A stretch of DNA of 64,000 nt from Emiliania huxleyi CCMP1516 (Eukaryota > Haptophyta > Isochrysidales > Noelaerhabdaceae). This document shows, piece after piece, positions 1 through 10,001 of the stretch. Under the pieces are notes generated by a model that saw only the letters and a list, made by a program, of their open reading frames with translations, did not search any database and was not told the DNA's origin. Each line of letters starts with the position of its first letter. Within the stretch, counting starts at the first letter, position 1. A program made the translations under genes and the position numbers. The stretch is from the NCBI RefSeq assembly GCF_000372725.1, contig NW_005200507.1:702750-766749 (forward strand), in the 5' to 3' direction.

Positions 1-2
1 AG

Positions 3-332
3 CTCGACCCCGCCGACCCCACCTCGCGGCACCTGGTCGGGCTGTGGTGCTACGAGGTGGCGAGGCTGTCGTGGCTCGAGCGGAAGGCGGCGAGTGCGCT
101 CTTCGCGTCGCCGCCCGAGGCGACCTACCAGGAGGCGTACACGCACCTCTCCCACGCCGAGCGGCTCGAGCCTGGCTTCTACGCAAACAACCGGCTCCTG
201 CTCGCAAAGTGCTGCTCGGAGATGGGCCAGAGGCAGGAGGCGCGGGACTGGCTCGCCGAGTGCCTCGCGATGGAGCCGCGCGACGCCGACGACCGCAAGG
301 CGCTGCAGGAGGCGGCCAAGCTGCGCTATTGA
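3..332 (+). CDS. RMDN-like (regulator of microtubule dynamics) protein, 3' end
   Basis: Open from the window edge to the TGA at 330-332, so only the C-terminal ~109 residues are present. The frame reads LWCYEVARLSWLERKAA, followed by a TPR-like helical pair (AEECLEPGF-type spacing: HAERLEPGFYANNRLLLAK) and a final helix ending in KLRY. This pattern (W-C-Y-E-V, S-W-L-E-+-K, A-E-x-L-x-P-G-F, C-x-E-x-G) matches the C-terminal TPR domain of the RMDN/FAM82 family, whose members sit on mitochondria or microtubules in animals. The 5' part lies outside the window. Family assignment is from remembered consensus; cellular role in this organism is inference. Confidence 0.72.
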   Translation, partial: LDPADPTSRHLVGLWCYEVARLSWLERKAASALFASPPEATYQEAYTHLSHAERLEPGFYANNRLLLAKCCSEMGQRQEARDWLAECLAMEPRDADDRKALQEAAKLRY

Positions 333-769
333 GCTCTGAGCTCCACAAAGGGGCGGCGCGTCGTGTCTTGGGTGTCGATCTTGGGTGAGCTTTGGTGGGC
401 GCGGCGGGGATCGCGGGAAGGGAGGCAGGCGAGCACGCACAGGGCCAGTGCGGCCAACACATGCGAGTACATACAGTATCAGTAACCTGGAAATTCGAAC
501 GTCGCGTGGGATTATCCTCTAGGACTCGTATATGTTATACGTTTATGTTGGGTCATTATACATTAACAAGAAACAGGGTCCCTCTAGCTCTCTACACACC
601 GCTCTTGACCGAAGTCTTGAGGCGCTTGTGACTCTGTGTGCGCATGCATCCAGGAGTGTGTCAAACCCTCTCTTAGACACCATTGGCATTGCGCATGGCT
701 TGTGGCCTTGGGAGTCCCCCCCCCCCCCCCCCCCGCCCAGACCCCAGACAGCCAGAGCTTCTTGTATGT
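333..769. other. intergenic stretch with poly-C tract
   Basis: No supported gene. A homopolymer of about 18 C lies near 718-735. Open frames here are short or low complexity. Confidence 0.5.
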
Positions 770-1245
770 TTTGTAATGACCAACATCAAGAAGACAACGG
801 CTGCTCAGGCGGCCGCTCAGGCCGCTCAGGCGGCCGCTCTCGGACGGTACAGGTTGGTCACCCTCCGCTTGGTTCTATCCAGTATCCTCGCGGCGACTGG
901 TACACCTTGTACTGGGATGGCAGCTCGGCCGACAAGGTCGCAAGGCGCGCTGTCTTCCCGACGCTCGAGCACGACGACCACGACCCCGGCACCCTCGCAG
1001 AGCGCATCAGGCGCGACAAGCGCGAGCGGTCCGACCGTCCTCCGACGACTCCTCCTCCGACCAAGACTCATGCGGCTCCGGCTCTACTAGCGAGGCGAAT
1101 GACATATTCGACACCCTCGGCGACCATCTCGGCTACGGTTCCGACTCCGGCTTCGGCTGGTAGTCGACAAGCTGCCGAGCCCAAATCACTGTCAGTGCCA
1201 GATTTCTTGTTGGCTTCTAAAAATCTCTTTCTCTCCAACATCCGT
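770..1245 (+). other. gene-tail-like repeat with acidic C-terminus (copy 1)
   Basis: No single frame makes a convincing protein, but the end of the third frame reads EANDIFDTLGDHLGYGSDSG, then FGW and a TAG at 1161-1163. The 80 bases after the stop (from GACAAGCTGCCGAGCC to the AT-rich GATTTCTTGTTGG block) recur in reverse orientation near 15480-15560, where they again follow a frame ending GYG..FG and a stop. This is therefore a copied gene 3' end or the tail of a mobile element, probably broken here. Function unknown. Confidence 0.35.
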
Positions 1246-1650
1246 GTTCTGTGTTGTTTTGTTACGGGAGGAAGGGATGTCGTTTCTTTTTCCGAACCCT
1301 GTCGAACGGGTGAACATGTGTGTTTTATTTTTGCTTGGGGCGGACATCATGACGGGGTAGTAGGGTAGGTCTTGTAGGTCTGGGCCCTCCCGTCGGGGTT
1401 TTCCCTCTCTTCACGCTGGAATTTTCAAACAAAATTCAAGGAATTTTCACAGCAGAACAAAGAAATTTTCCGGGGAAATCACGATGTCAAACGTGGTCCC
1501 CAAATGGGTGATCTGATGCTTGTAGGGCCTGAGAGTGGCCTGCCATGCCACAGGGAAGGTCTCCTGGTCTGTGGTTGCAGGAGAGTACCACACCATCCAT
1601 CACTTTAGTTGGTATAGTACCCCACCTTCACCCATCCACTATGGAGCACT

Positions 1651-1872
1651 TGGTCTTGGAGTGCAATTATCAGCCTCACATCCAGGGCCGGGGGGCTAAG
1701 TCCTAAGAAGCACACCCAGCGGGCCAGATGATCGGGATCGGGTTGCGGGCAAGAGAGCCCTAGCCCTGGGGGGGTGCGCGTTCGCAGGGAAAGGGCCGTA
1801 ATGTAAACATGGGTCTCCGAGAGGGCTCCGTGTACCGGGTTTCCCCTTAACTGCAGAACGCCCCCTCTACTA
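1651..1872 (-). repeat. dispersed repeat family R1, reverse copy
   Basis: About 220 bp that recurs forward at about 17900-18084, 20147-20235 (partial), 23872-24105 and 32110-32490 (composite). Shared landmarks read on the other strand are AGAGGGGGCGTTCTGCAG, CCTGCGAACGCGCACCCCC, GGGCTAGGGCTCTCTAGCCC and CACTCCAAGTGCTCC. Non-coding and unclassified. Confidence 0.7.
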
Positions 1873-1887
1873 GTTTCCCATAAGTAG

Positions 1888-1915
1888 GGTAGGTAGGTAG
1901 GTAGGTAGGTAGGGG
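1888..1915 (+). repeat. (GTAG)n microsatellite
   Basis: Six to seven tandem GTAG units. Confidence 0.85.
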
Positions 1916-2243
1916 CAGGGGAGGGGCCGGCCAGGGTTTTGCAGAATTTCATCATGATGTCCGCCAAAAATAAAGTAGAGCTCTACCTCCGGTGCACAAA
2001 AATGAGCGGAAATTTTGGGGAGTCGTCTCAGTCTCACGTGAATTCGTCCCTGTCTCACTCTCAGCGTCTCAGCGGTGTCTCAATAGATCCAGCACTCCGT
2101 CTCAACACTTCCGTCTCACTTCCGTCTCTGACTGCCTTCTCGTCCGTCTCAGCGCGGCAGGCTCCCGAGAGTGCCGAGATTGCCCAAGATAACCCGTGCA
2201 ACCTCATGAGGTGGTCGGGGCACTGTGTCTGGTTCCCCAGAGT

Positions 2244-2335
2244 ACACGAGATGTCCACCGAGAGGTCGGAGGACGTGTCCACGAACTTCCGGGACACCTG
2301 CGGGCCGGCCATGACCCAGATCGGCGAGCACACGT
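2244..2335 (+). other. isolated exon-like segment
   Basis: Inside the fold-back region. An acceptor-like TTCCCCAG precedes an open stretch reading EMSTERSEDVSTNFRDTCGP, then AMTQIGEH, and a GTGAGC donor follows. Composition is unlike the flanking GTCTCA repeat. It may be a captured exon; the parent gene is not recognised. Confidence 0.25.
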
Positions 2336-2442
2336 GAGCTCGGGAGTTCGCCCTGCGCAACCCGGCCGCCAACTGCGTGCACTTCGTGTCTCAGTGACAA
2401 GACTGACACCTGCTACCAGCTTTCGATTCAAGCTTGCCCCGC

Positions 2443-2542
2443 NNNNNNNNNNNNNNNNNNNNNNNNNNNNNNNNNNNNNNNNNNNNNNNNNNNNNNNNNN
2501 NNNNNNNNNNNNNNNNNNNNNNNNNNNNNNNNNNNNNNNNNN
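2443..2542. other. assembly gap
   Basis: A run of 100 N, most likely a gap of unknown true length. Confidence 0.97.
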
Positions 2543-3048
2543 ATGTGGTCTGATGTGCAAGTGGTCACCTCGGGGCAGTGGCAGGAGCCCAAGCACGCAA
2601 CCTCGGGCAATCTCGGGTATTCTCGGGCGCCTCCCACTGCCCCGACCACATCACGACGTTGCACGGGTACTCTCGGGCAATCTGGGCACTCTCGGGCACT
2701 CTCGGGCGCTCTCGGGCGCTCTCGGGCACTCTCGGGAGCCTGTCGCGCTTGAGACGGACGAGAAGGCAGGAAGAGACTGCAGTGAGACGGAACTGAGACG
2801 GAGTGTCGAGTGATGGATCTATTGAGACACAAAACAACTGCTAAAAATCTCTCTCTTGAGACACCGCTGAGACGGCAGGAAGGAGAGACGGAAGTGAGAC
2901 GGAAGTGAGACGGAGTGATGGATCTATTGAGACACCGCTGAGAGGTGAGAGTGAGACAGGGACGAATTCACGTGAGACTGAGACGAATCAACGTGACGCC
3001 CTGCTCGAGTATGCACAAAAATAAAAGGCCTGGAGGAGCGGTGGTGCT

Positions 3049-3584
3049 ATGCTGCCGCTCTCGCTGCTGCGAACCGCGACGGGCAACCCGATGGTGCGCT
3101 CGCGCGCCTCGCGCCGCGCCCAGCCACTGCAAACTCACCCGCCCCTGCTCGCGCGCGCGCCAGCTCGTCGAGCTCAAAAACGGCGAGACCTTCAACGGCA
3201 CGCTGGACTCGTGCGACAACTGGATGAACATCAAATTGAAAGAGGTCATCTGCACCTCTCGCGACGGCGACCGCTTCTGGCGCTTGCCGGAGGTGGTGAT
3301 CCGCGGAAACAACATCAAGTGAACAGCCGCGCCGGCAGCGCTGCTGCGCCGCCCGGCCTCACGCGGAATGCGCGCCCGCCGTCAGGTACTTGCGGATCCC
3401 CGAGGAGGTGATCGACATGGTCCCCGAGGAGGACCTCTCGATGGCAGGCAAGGGCAAGGGCGGCAAGGGCGGCAAGGGCGACGGCCGCGGCCGGGGGGGC
3501 AAGGGCAAGGGCGACGGCAAGGGGCGCGGCGGTGGCGGTCGCGGAGCTGGGAGGGCGTCAGGCAGGGGCATGGGGCGCGGTTAA
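3049..3584 (+). CDS. LSM4: LSm4, U6 snRNA/mRNA-decay LSm ring subunit
   Basis: Three exons, 3049-3093, 3164-3318 and 3386-3584, give a 132-residue protein in one frame. The two introns (70 and 67 nt) are GT-AG. Exon 1 is [15 protein letters not shown], exon 2 holds the Sm1 motif ([20 protein letters not shown]) and the [15 protein letters not shown] Sm2-side signature, and exon 3 starts with [12 protein letters not shown]. These are the diagnostic LSm4 blocks. The C-terminus is a Gly/Arg/Lys-rich tail, as in other LSm4 proteins. The protein would join the LSm2-8 ring on U6 snRNA and the cytoplasmic LSm1-7 decapping ring. The start is fixed by the conserved MLPLSLL. Confidence 0.95.
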
Positions 3585-3876
3585 TTTAGCGTTTGCACAC
3601 GCATGTCGTTTACGTTTTTATACGTGTATCATCGCCGAGACATAAGGTAGAAAAGGCGGTGCGCGCGTTTTTTGTCGATTTTGAGAGAGCCGAACCCACA
3701 CCCCACAGGCACGCACAGGTGGCCCTAGGGTTGCAACCCCAAAGCCCAATACGTAGGCCTAGCCCACCGCACGCGGAGAGGGGCGCGCGGCCGAGAGAGA
3801 CACCGCACACGCCGAGACTCACACCGCACTCCGTCAGAACTGCAAGAGCGATGGCGCGAATCTCTTGGAGCGGCCG

Positions 3877-4972
3877 TCACATATTCGCCGCGGCCGCCTT
3901 GAGCATCTCGATCTGCTGCCGCTCCACGGGTGTGAGCGCCCCCAGCTGCTCCGGCGTCAGCCCCCGCACCTGCTCGAGCAGCATGCGCTGGTGCGGGTCG
4001 AGCCCGCCGCCCGCCGGCCGCGGCGGAGCGGCGTGCGGCGTGCCGTAGGCGTGCGGCGTGCCGTACGCCTGCCCCCACCCCGGCGGCGGCGGCGGCGCGC
4101 CTACGGCCGCATGCGAGTCCGCGTCTCACGAGCCGGCCAGCCGCGCCGCAGCCGCGGCGGGCGTCTCCGCCGTAGCCGCCGCCGTAGCCGCCGCCGTAGC
4201 CGCCGCCTGGCGGAGCGCCGCGCGGCGGCGGGCCGCGCGGAGCGCCGTAGCCGTACCCGCCGTACGAGGGCGGCGGATGGTCGGCCAGCAGCCTCTGCGG
4301 CGGCGGCGGCGGCGGCGGGCCTCTGCCGGGAGGCGGCCGGTGGATGTGGGCGCGCTGGTCGTACGGACCGAGGCTGGGTGGCCGGTGGTCGAGCGAGCGG
4401 TAGTCGGCGCTGAGCGGCGTGTACAGCCGGTCGAGCGCGCGGCGCAGCGCTCCGTACAGCTGCGGCTGCGACTGCAGCAGCAGGCGGGCCTGCTGCGGCT
4501 GAGCGGCGAGGAAGGCTCGCGACTGCTGCACGAGCACGGCAAGCTGCTCGCGGCTCGCGTTTCCAATCACCTGGCCGAGCGGGTCGCTGCCTCCCGCGCC
4601 CAGCTGCCCGCCGGACGCCTGCCGCCCAACGCCGAGCTTTGCACGCTTTGCGCCGCGGCCAGCGCCGGCAGCGCCGGCGCCGCTCGAGTCGCGCGTGTCC
4701 TGCTCGGCGATGCCAAGGCGGAGCGTCCGCCCGCCGAAGTCGACGTCGGCCAGCTGCTCCACTGCGGCGACCGCTGTCGCGTTGTCCACATACTCCACAA
4801 ACGCAAACCCCTTGCGCTTCTGGGTGGCGTGGTCGACGACGATGCGCAGCTTGACGACCGGGCCGACCTGGGCAAATAGGGCGCGGAGCTCGGGGTCGTC
4901 CGCCGTGCCCTCCATGGGGATGTTGCCCACGAACACCGTGCGGAGCCGGTTGCTGCCATGCGGTGCTGACAT
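3877..4972 (-). CDS. CSTF2: Cleavage stimulation factor 64 kDa subunit-like protein
   Basis: Exons 4972-4130 and 4068-3877, joined by a 61-nt GT-AG intron, give 344 residues. An RRM occupies about residues 10-90, with RNP2 TVFVGNI and RNP1 KGFAFVEY. Next come a hinge-like helical stretch (REQLAVLVQQSRAFLAAQPQ, about residues 140-190) and a Pro/Gly/Tyr-rich linker with GGYGGGYGG repeats. The C-terminal three-helix domain reads LTPEQLGALTPVERQQIEML and ends KAAAANM. This order is that of CstF-64/Rna15, which binds the GU-rich downstream element during mRNA 3'-end cleavage. Reading straight through the intron spoils the C-terminal domain, which supports the splice. Convergent with LSM4. Confidence 0.92.
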
Positions 4973-5154
4973 GCTCTCAGGCTCTCAGACAGCCGGTTGC
5001 TGCCATGCAGCTGTGTCGGTCGAGGGAGGGACCCTCAATTTCTTTTTCAATGGGCTGTCAGTATGGCAAACACCAGCAGGACTCCAAGGGCAGAGGACTT
5101 CGGCACGCGTTGGGCGCCCCATTCCGTTTAGTCTCATCATCAGCGAGCGGGTCA

Positions 5155-5195
5155 ATGAGATTTTTAAAGACCAACAAGAAATCACGACTCGCACA
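5155..5195 (-). repeat. short dispersed repeat R2 (AT-rich block)
   Basis: Reads, on the minus strand, GTGATTTCTTGTTGGTCTTT then AAAAATCTC. The same block occurs at 1199-1228 (+) and 15497-15535 (-). The 5 kb copy lacks the coding-like tail that precedes the other two. Confidence 0.7.
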
Positions 5196-5441
5196 TTTCT
5201 TCTTGTTTCTTTCAGTCAGTCAGCGCAGGGCCCCGTCCATCCACTTCCGCCCCACTTGGCGCCATGGCGCAAATGCCGGCCAGGCCGGCCGGGACAAGGG
5301 GGAGCGAGGGTGGAGGGCGGAATGGGCGCCAAGCAGGGAGGGGGAGGAAGAACAAAGTAAAAAAGAAAACCACCAGAGACCTCAACTCGAAGCCGAGAGA
5401 GAGAGAATTCTTGATACGAAACCACGACGACACACACCAGT

Positions 5442-5523
5442 CGACTCGCATCGGTTGCCTCCATGAACGGCGGAGCTATTCTCGCGCCCACACCACACCT
5501 GGCTCCAACGTGGACACGCCCAT
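5442..5523 (+). repeat. dispersed repeat R3, copy 1
   Basis: Starts CGACTCGCATCGGTTGCCTC and ends CGTGGACACGCCCATAGCT. Nearly identical to 46103-46194. Here it abuts R4 directly; at the second locus R3 and R4 lie 2.3 kb apart. Confidence 0.8.
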
Positions 5524-5528
5524 AGCTG

Positions 5529-5607
5529 GGGACACTACTAGGTCACGCATGGCATCACAGAAGTTTTATCTCTGGGCCCCGAAAGGCATCTCTAGCAGTG
5601 TCGTTAC
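5529..5607 (+). repeat. dispersed repeat R4, copy 1
   Basis: Contains CTAGGTCACGCATGGC and GGGCCCCGAAAGGCATCTCT; almost identical to 48527-48602. Open in at least one frame on each strand, which may be chance in so short a block. Confidence 0.8.
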
Positions 5608-6095
5608 ACATGCCCCCTCCCCTCCTGGGCGCATGCGCCTCACGTCTCGCCAGAGCATAAGCCCTTGGCGTGTGGCGAGACGAGTTTTTCGCCATCGCAG
5701 CGAGCAGCAACCCGCCCGCCGCAAACAGCCGGAGGCCTCGCCGCGGCACTGGCTGCGCCGCGGTCCCGCACCCGTCGACGCAGCTCCCCCCGCGGAAGAC
5801 CGCGCGTAGCAACGTCTTGACGATCGAGATGAGCGTGCCTGAAGCTCGCCCACCTACTGCCCCTGAGAGTTGGTTATTGAGTGGGATCAGCTCCCCCCCT
5901 TGGGATCGAAGCCGCCACAACCTCACACCCAACATCCCAGGCGGGATCAGAAGGGGACTCCACACCGGACACCGCCCGGGCACAGCCCCCCTACCCGTCG
6001 GATCGCACAGAGGGCCCCCTCGGAGCAGCCCACACACAATCACGCATCGGCAGATTGAGTGCCTGAGTCAGGCAGACAGCACAGACAAGAGGAGA

Positions 6096-6136
6096 GAGGA
6101 GAGAGAGAGAGAGAGAGAGAGGAGAGAGGAGAGGGT
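6096..6136 (+). repeat. (GA)n-rich microsatellite
   Basis: Purine tract of GAGAGA units with small interruptions. Confidence 0.8.
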
Positions 6137-6226
6137 GAGGGTGTGAACACACGTGAGGAGTGGGGGAGGGTGTCTGTGGTGGGCTGTAGTCCTACTACGT
6201 GGTTACAACCACGCGCCCCTCAGGAG

Positions 6227-6358
6227 CTTAAGGTAGAGCTGAGCGTCCAAGACGCCTCGGTGCCACCCACCGGCGTGAAGACCATCCGGATCTACCCAGT
6301 GCGTCCTCCGGACGGGCTGGTCCCCGCGATGGCCCACGGTCCTCCGTCGCCTGGTTGA
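6227..6358 (+). other. exon-like open segment ending in TGA
   Basis: A pyrimidine-rich acceptor-like stretch ending CCCCTCAG is followed by an open frame ELKVELSVQDASVPPTGVKT, then IRIYPVRPPDGLVPAMA and a TGA at 6356-6358. Composition is protein-like, unlike the Arg/Ala-rich shadow frames around it. No upstream exon could be joined with confidence, so it may be the last exon of a small gene or a gene fragment. Not recognised. Confidence 0.3.
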
Positions 6359-6424
6359 ACCCCCTGCCTCCCGGTTGACCCCCCGGTCCCCGTACTCGAC
6401 CATGAAATAAACTCAAAGTCCACC

Positions 6425-6932
6425 ACAGCCACCAGCCTCCACCTCCACCCGCGAGCCGCCACCGCTGCCGCCCGCGACGCCGCCCGCCGCGTCAGATAGC
6501 CGCGACGCGCGCATCGAGTCGCGTCGGAGAGCCGCGCCGCACCAGCAGCAGCACCTGCACCAGCAGCAGCAGCAGCAGCACCACCACCACCACCCGAGAG
6601 AGAAGCGCACCTGCCCGACGCCGCCCGCCGCGTCAGACGCTCGCGACGCGCGCGTCGAGCCCAGTCGCACAGCCGCGCCGCGCCAGCAGCAGCATCGGCA
6701 CCAGCAGCAGCAGCACCACCACCACCAGCAGCAACAGAGACAGGCAGTGCAGGCGCAGAGGCGCTCGCAGAGCGGCGCTCAGCGCCGCGCACGCCACGCC
6801 GCGGACCGTCGGACGAGCGCACCGTACGTCGGCGGCGAGCCGCGTCGCCAGCCGTCTCGCGAGAGAGCGGCGCCGCCGCGTGCGCGCAGCAGCCGCCGCG
6901 GCAGAGGCGAGCCGCGGCGACGTCCGCACTAA
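6425..6932 (+). repeat. tandem duplication of a CAG/CAC-rich unit
   Basis: Two copies of a roughly 170-bp unit. Each contains CGACGCCGCCCGCCGCGTCAG, a CAGCAGCAG...CACCACCAC run and a GACGCGCGC motif. One + frame is open across both, giving Gln/His-rich then Arg-rich residues with a stop at 6930-6932, but it has no ATG. I treat it as an unstable repeat rather than a gene. Confidence 0.5.
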
Positions 6933-7036
6933 CGGATAACGGCCATTGGCGGTTTTTTCTCTCTCTCTCTCTCTCTCGAAGCCGAGCAGTTGAGACGCCG
7001 TGGGCGACGAGCAGTTGAGACTTTTCCTCTCCATTC

Positions 7037-8284
7037 ATGGCCTTCATGCCTCCCACGCCTCCTCTCTGGAACCCGGACGAGTCGGGTACGTACGGCGGCG
7101 ACTCGGTCGCCGAGCTGGATCTCGGAACCGTGCTAGCGCTGCTCGCGTGCGGCGTCGGGGTCTCGCTCTGCTGCATCTCCTGCTGGACGAACCGGGACCC
7201 GCTGCTGGACGAGCTCGCGATCCAGCTTGAGCCCAGGCTGCTGACCCGCGGCGCGCCTGCGTCCGAGGACGCCTTGCCCCGGCCCGCGGCCCCACGGAGG
7301 CGACGAGACTCTCCACGCAAGAAACTGCGGGACCGGTGTGCGCCGCGCCCACCACGGCCCACGCCGCTGGCCCGTCGCCGCCGCCTCGGCCGCTATCATC
7401 CCGCCGCCCCCGCCGCCCCCGTCAGGTACGACGCCGAGGAGAGCGGGCAGGGCGCCCACAACGACGACGACTCGACCGGGAGCGAGACGAGCAGCGAGAG
7501 CCTGGCCGCGGGCCAGACCTTCAGGGCGGGCCCGCCGGGCAGGAGGCGAGCCAGGGCGGGCGGGCGGCGCGCGGGGCGGCGGCCGCGCGGGGGCGGGGGC
7601 GAGAGCGAGAGCGAGGAGGAGGACAGCGACGACGACGACGAGGCGGACGGGGAGGAGAGCTCCGACGCAGACGACGACGTCGAGGCGAGCAGCAGTCATG
7701 GCAGCAGGGCGAGCGGCTGCTCCTCCCTCTCCGACCACCTGACCGCGGTCCTGCAGAGCCAGCGGAGCGGCGGGGCGGGGGGGTCGGCGCGCGGCGCGCG
7801 CGCGAGGCGAGGCCGCCGCCGTCCTCCTGCGAACACGCGCGCGCTGCTCGCCGCAGCATTTGAAGACGACGACGACGCGCCGCCGCCTCCTCCACCGCCT
7901 CAGTCGTCGCTCGAGCTGGCCTCCGTGGTTCCGCCGGACTCCGGGGCTGCGGAAGAGGCGGCGACCTCGCCGCCCGAGACCGACCCGGTGGCCAAGGCTA
8001 GGTCGGTCCAGGCCTCCCCCGAGACGACCCGGGTGTGGGCGGAGCGCGCCGCCGCGGCGGAGGCGGCGGCGCGGCAGGAGCTCGAGCGGGAGAGGGAGGA
8101 GCGGGCGGCGGCGGAGCGGCAGGAGCTCGAGGAGAGGCTGGCGCAGGCGACGGCGCGGCTCGACAAGGCGAAGGAGGCCCTGAGCGGACGCCACTCGCTC
8201 GGCGGCCGATCGGCGGACGCGAAGGTCGGGGGCAGCCGCGACTACACGTCTGTCGACGTGGAGGCGGTGCGGGACGGGACGTAG
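7037..8284 (+). CDS. Single-pass membrane protein with long acidic/coiled-coil tail
   Basis: An uninterrupted 415-residue frame starts at ATG 7037, just downstream of a CT-rich tract. Residues about 28-50 (LGTVLALLACGVGVSLCCIS) form one hydrophobic segment with a Cys pair. The rest is Arg/Pro-rich, then strongly acidic (ESESEEEDSDDDDEADGEES near residues 190-215). A Glu/Arg/Ala coiled coil follows (about 335-385, ELEREREERAAAERQELEER), and the tail ends DVEAVRDGT. This suggests a type III or signal-anchored protein with a cytosolic scaffold-like tail. No family recognised. The bias of charged residues into blocks argues for coding, but low complexity leaves room for doubt. Confidence 0.6.
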   Translation: MAFMPPTPPLWNPDESGTYGGDSVAELDLGTVLALLACGVGVSLCCISCWTNRDPLLDELAIQLEPRLLTRGAPASEDALPRPAAPRRRRDSPRKKLRDRCAPRPPRPTPLARRRRLGRYHPAAPAAPVRYDAEESGQGAHNDDDSTGSETSSESLAAGQTFRAGPPGRRRARAGGRRAGRRPRGGGGESESEEEDSDDDDEADGEESSDADDDVEASSSHGSRASGCSSLSDHLTAVLQSQRSGGAGGSARGARARRGRRRPPANTRALLAAAFEDDDDAPPPPPPPQSSLELASVVPPDSGAAEEAATSPPETDPVAKARSVQASPETTRVWAERAAAAEAAARQELEREREERAAAERQELEERLAQATARLDKAKEALSGRHSLGGRSADAKVGGSRDYTSVDVEAVRDGT

Positions 8285-8699
8285 CGCGGCGGCTCCTTGC
8301 GGTGCAGCCGCACGAATGATTTGCGGCAGCGTCCGCCACACGCGGGTGGGCAGGGAGGGGTATTACCTTTAAGTGCGAGCCGGGGGGCCGTCTTCACTCC
8401 GTGCGCGGTTATGGACTGTGGAAGTGTGGTGTGTCTAAACCCTCCCCCCCCCCCGACGCGTCCACCCAACGTCCCAAGCGGCTGGGGCCGCGGGGCTGTG
8501 CCTGTGCAGAGTGCTTTTGTGTTTGCACCGTTTCGCCTGTAGCCGTACCCATGGGCATGGCGCATGGGGGACCCCTACGGCTCTAGGCCTGGAGCTGGAC
8601 GCTGGAGCTGCAGCTGGACGGCTTTAGCGCTAGCCCTAAACTAAGTATACTATAATATGAGAGTTAACAGTTATGAGCCGTATAGGCGTAGCATTCATG
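8285..8699. other. intergenic stretch
   Basis: A short poly-C near 8443-8453 and a lower-GC block from about 8640, where the hAT-related segment begins. No gene seen. Confidence 0.5.
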
Positions 8700-8954
8700 A
8701 CAGTGCTCAGACCGGAGTGGCAAGGCTAGAGGGTTTACCGGCATCTAGGTGCTTTTCACATCTGCAGATAGTGCAAAAACGGTGCCATACATATAGGTGT
8801 AACGTATATGGTTGCTCTTTTCCGCGAATTTTTACAAGCAGATATCTGGGCAGATCTGGTTTCGGTACTTTATCTGGGGTCCTGCCGTTGTCCCTTTATC
8901 CGACCGGCCGGAGTTTCGGAGTATGTAGCTCTTACGAACATACCCGTAGCGCGT

Positions 8955-8992
8955 AGGTGAACTGCTGACAGGGTTTGCGATGAGGAGCGATC
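8955..8992 (+). repeat. 37-bp dispersed repeat R5
   Basis: Reads GGTGAACTGCTGACAGGGTT then TGCGATGAGGAGCGA. Its reverse complement lies at 39199-39236, just upstream of the thiolase gene. Confidence 0.75.
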
Positions 8993-9049
8993 CGAACGTG
9001 GTATTCGGGTGATCAGATCCTTTTTGCGGGTGGTGAAGAAGAAATCTTC

Positions 9050-9403
9050 CGGGTGGTGAAAGGCCCGAAAAATATTCTTCACGCAGCATTCACACAGCTC
9101 AACTTTACCGGCATCAAGAAGGAGGTCGCGCCCGCCGATTCGACCCCGGTGCTCGATGAGCAGTACCTCGCGGAGTCCGAGGAGTCGGCTCGAGCTCGAC
9201 GTGCTCGCGTGGTGGAAAAGGCCAAGGAGACAAAGTGGCCGGCGCTTGCCAAGATGGTCAAGCAGTACTTCGCCGCACCGGCCTCCTCCGCGGGCGTCGA
9301 GCGCGTCTTCTCGGCCGCGGGCAAGATGCACGGCGACCTCCAGAAGTCGGCCAAGGACACCACGCTCGAGCACTCACTCTTCGCGGCGTTCAACACCGAG
9401 TAG
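9050..9403 (+). pseudogene. hAT transposase, C-terminal dimerisation domain fragment
   Basis: A 116-residue frame ends at TAG 9401-9403. It contains WPALAKMVKQYFAAPASSAG, then VERVFSAAGKMHGDLQKSA and a closing LEHSLFAAFNTE. The spacing W-P-x-L, ASSAxxERVFSxAG and the final leucine-rich helix is the hAT family dimerisation (Dimer_Tnp_hAT) signature. The upstream RNase-H-like catalytic region and BED finger are absent in all frames, and the frame has no ATG at its head. So this is a 5'-truncated, inactive copy of a cut-and-paste transposon. Confidence 0.85.
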
Positions 9404-10001
9404 TGAGTCGACTGGTGCGCGGCTTGAACGGCAGCGCGGGTGAGAGGCAGCGCGGGAGCGCGCCTCGACCCTCCGGCCCTCGCGCCCTGCCGCGCCCGCG
9501 GTGTGTCGCGGCCGCTGTCCGCCGTGCCGCTGTCGGAGTGTGGGTGTGTCTTGGTGCGTGTCTGGACGGTCGGTATCTGCTTGGTATCTGGGTGTGACGC
9601 GCTCTTTTACATGGCTGGTAGATACAGATAGTGGCTCTGAGCCTTCAGATATCTGGCAGATACCCAGATATCTAGGTATCTGGTTCATCTAAACCCTAAG
9701 CCTTGCTCAGTGGTCAGTCAGTGCAGTCACGAGTCAGCACACCCGCCCAGGCGCGCAGCCCCAGGCCCAGCGCAGTACCCCCTCTCCACACTCCAGAGTC
9801 CAGAGAGCGCAGTCCGCAGAGGTCCTCCAGGGAGCGTACGTCCCAAGACCAAGCAAGGCTACGGACTAGGGTGGTGGGGGTGTGATGTGTGAACAGATCC
9901 TGATATCTGGGTAACAGGCACTATCTGCCACTCTCAGAGCAACTAACAAGTAACTAAGAGGTCTCTAAATGACACACCATGGATCAGATCTCCAGAGATA
10001 T

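Larger units (their letters stand above)
2015..2993. mobile_element. fold-back (inverted-duplication) element with sequence gap
   Basis: The left arm (about 2024-2222) is rich in GTCTCA and reads GTCTCACGTGAATTCGTCCC, then GTGTCTCAATAGATCCA. The same order recurs in reverse complement on the right (about 2636-2986), followed on both sides by CCGAGAGTGCC-type and CCCGTGCAAC motifs. The right arm holds an extra internal duplication. The 100 N at 2443-2542 sit in the centre, as often happens where assemblers meet hairpin-forming DNA. No transposase is visible; the class is undetermined. Confidence 0.6.
8700..9718 (+). mobile_element. remnant of a hAT-superfamily DNA transposon
   Basis: The block is bounded by loosely matching inverted ends (left GGCAAGGCTAGAGGGTTTA, right in reverse complement GCAAGGCTTAGGGTTTA). 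It carries AGATATCTGG-type short motifs on both sides of the transposase remnant. GC content is lower than in flanking DNA. No clear 8-bp target duplication could be found, so the outer limits are approximate. Confidence 0.4.

Noticed and set aside
6292-7362. 356-residue open frame on the minus strand
   Set aside because: Crosses CAG/CAC and GA repeats, Ala/Gly/Arg-biased, no start context; overlaps the better + strand membrane protein.
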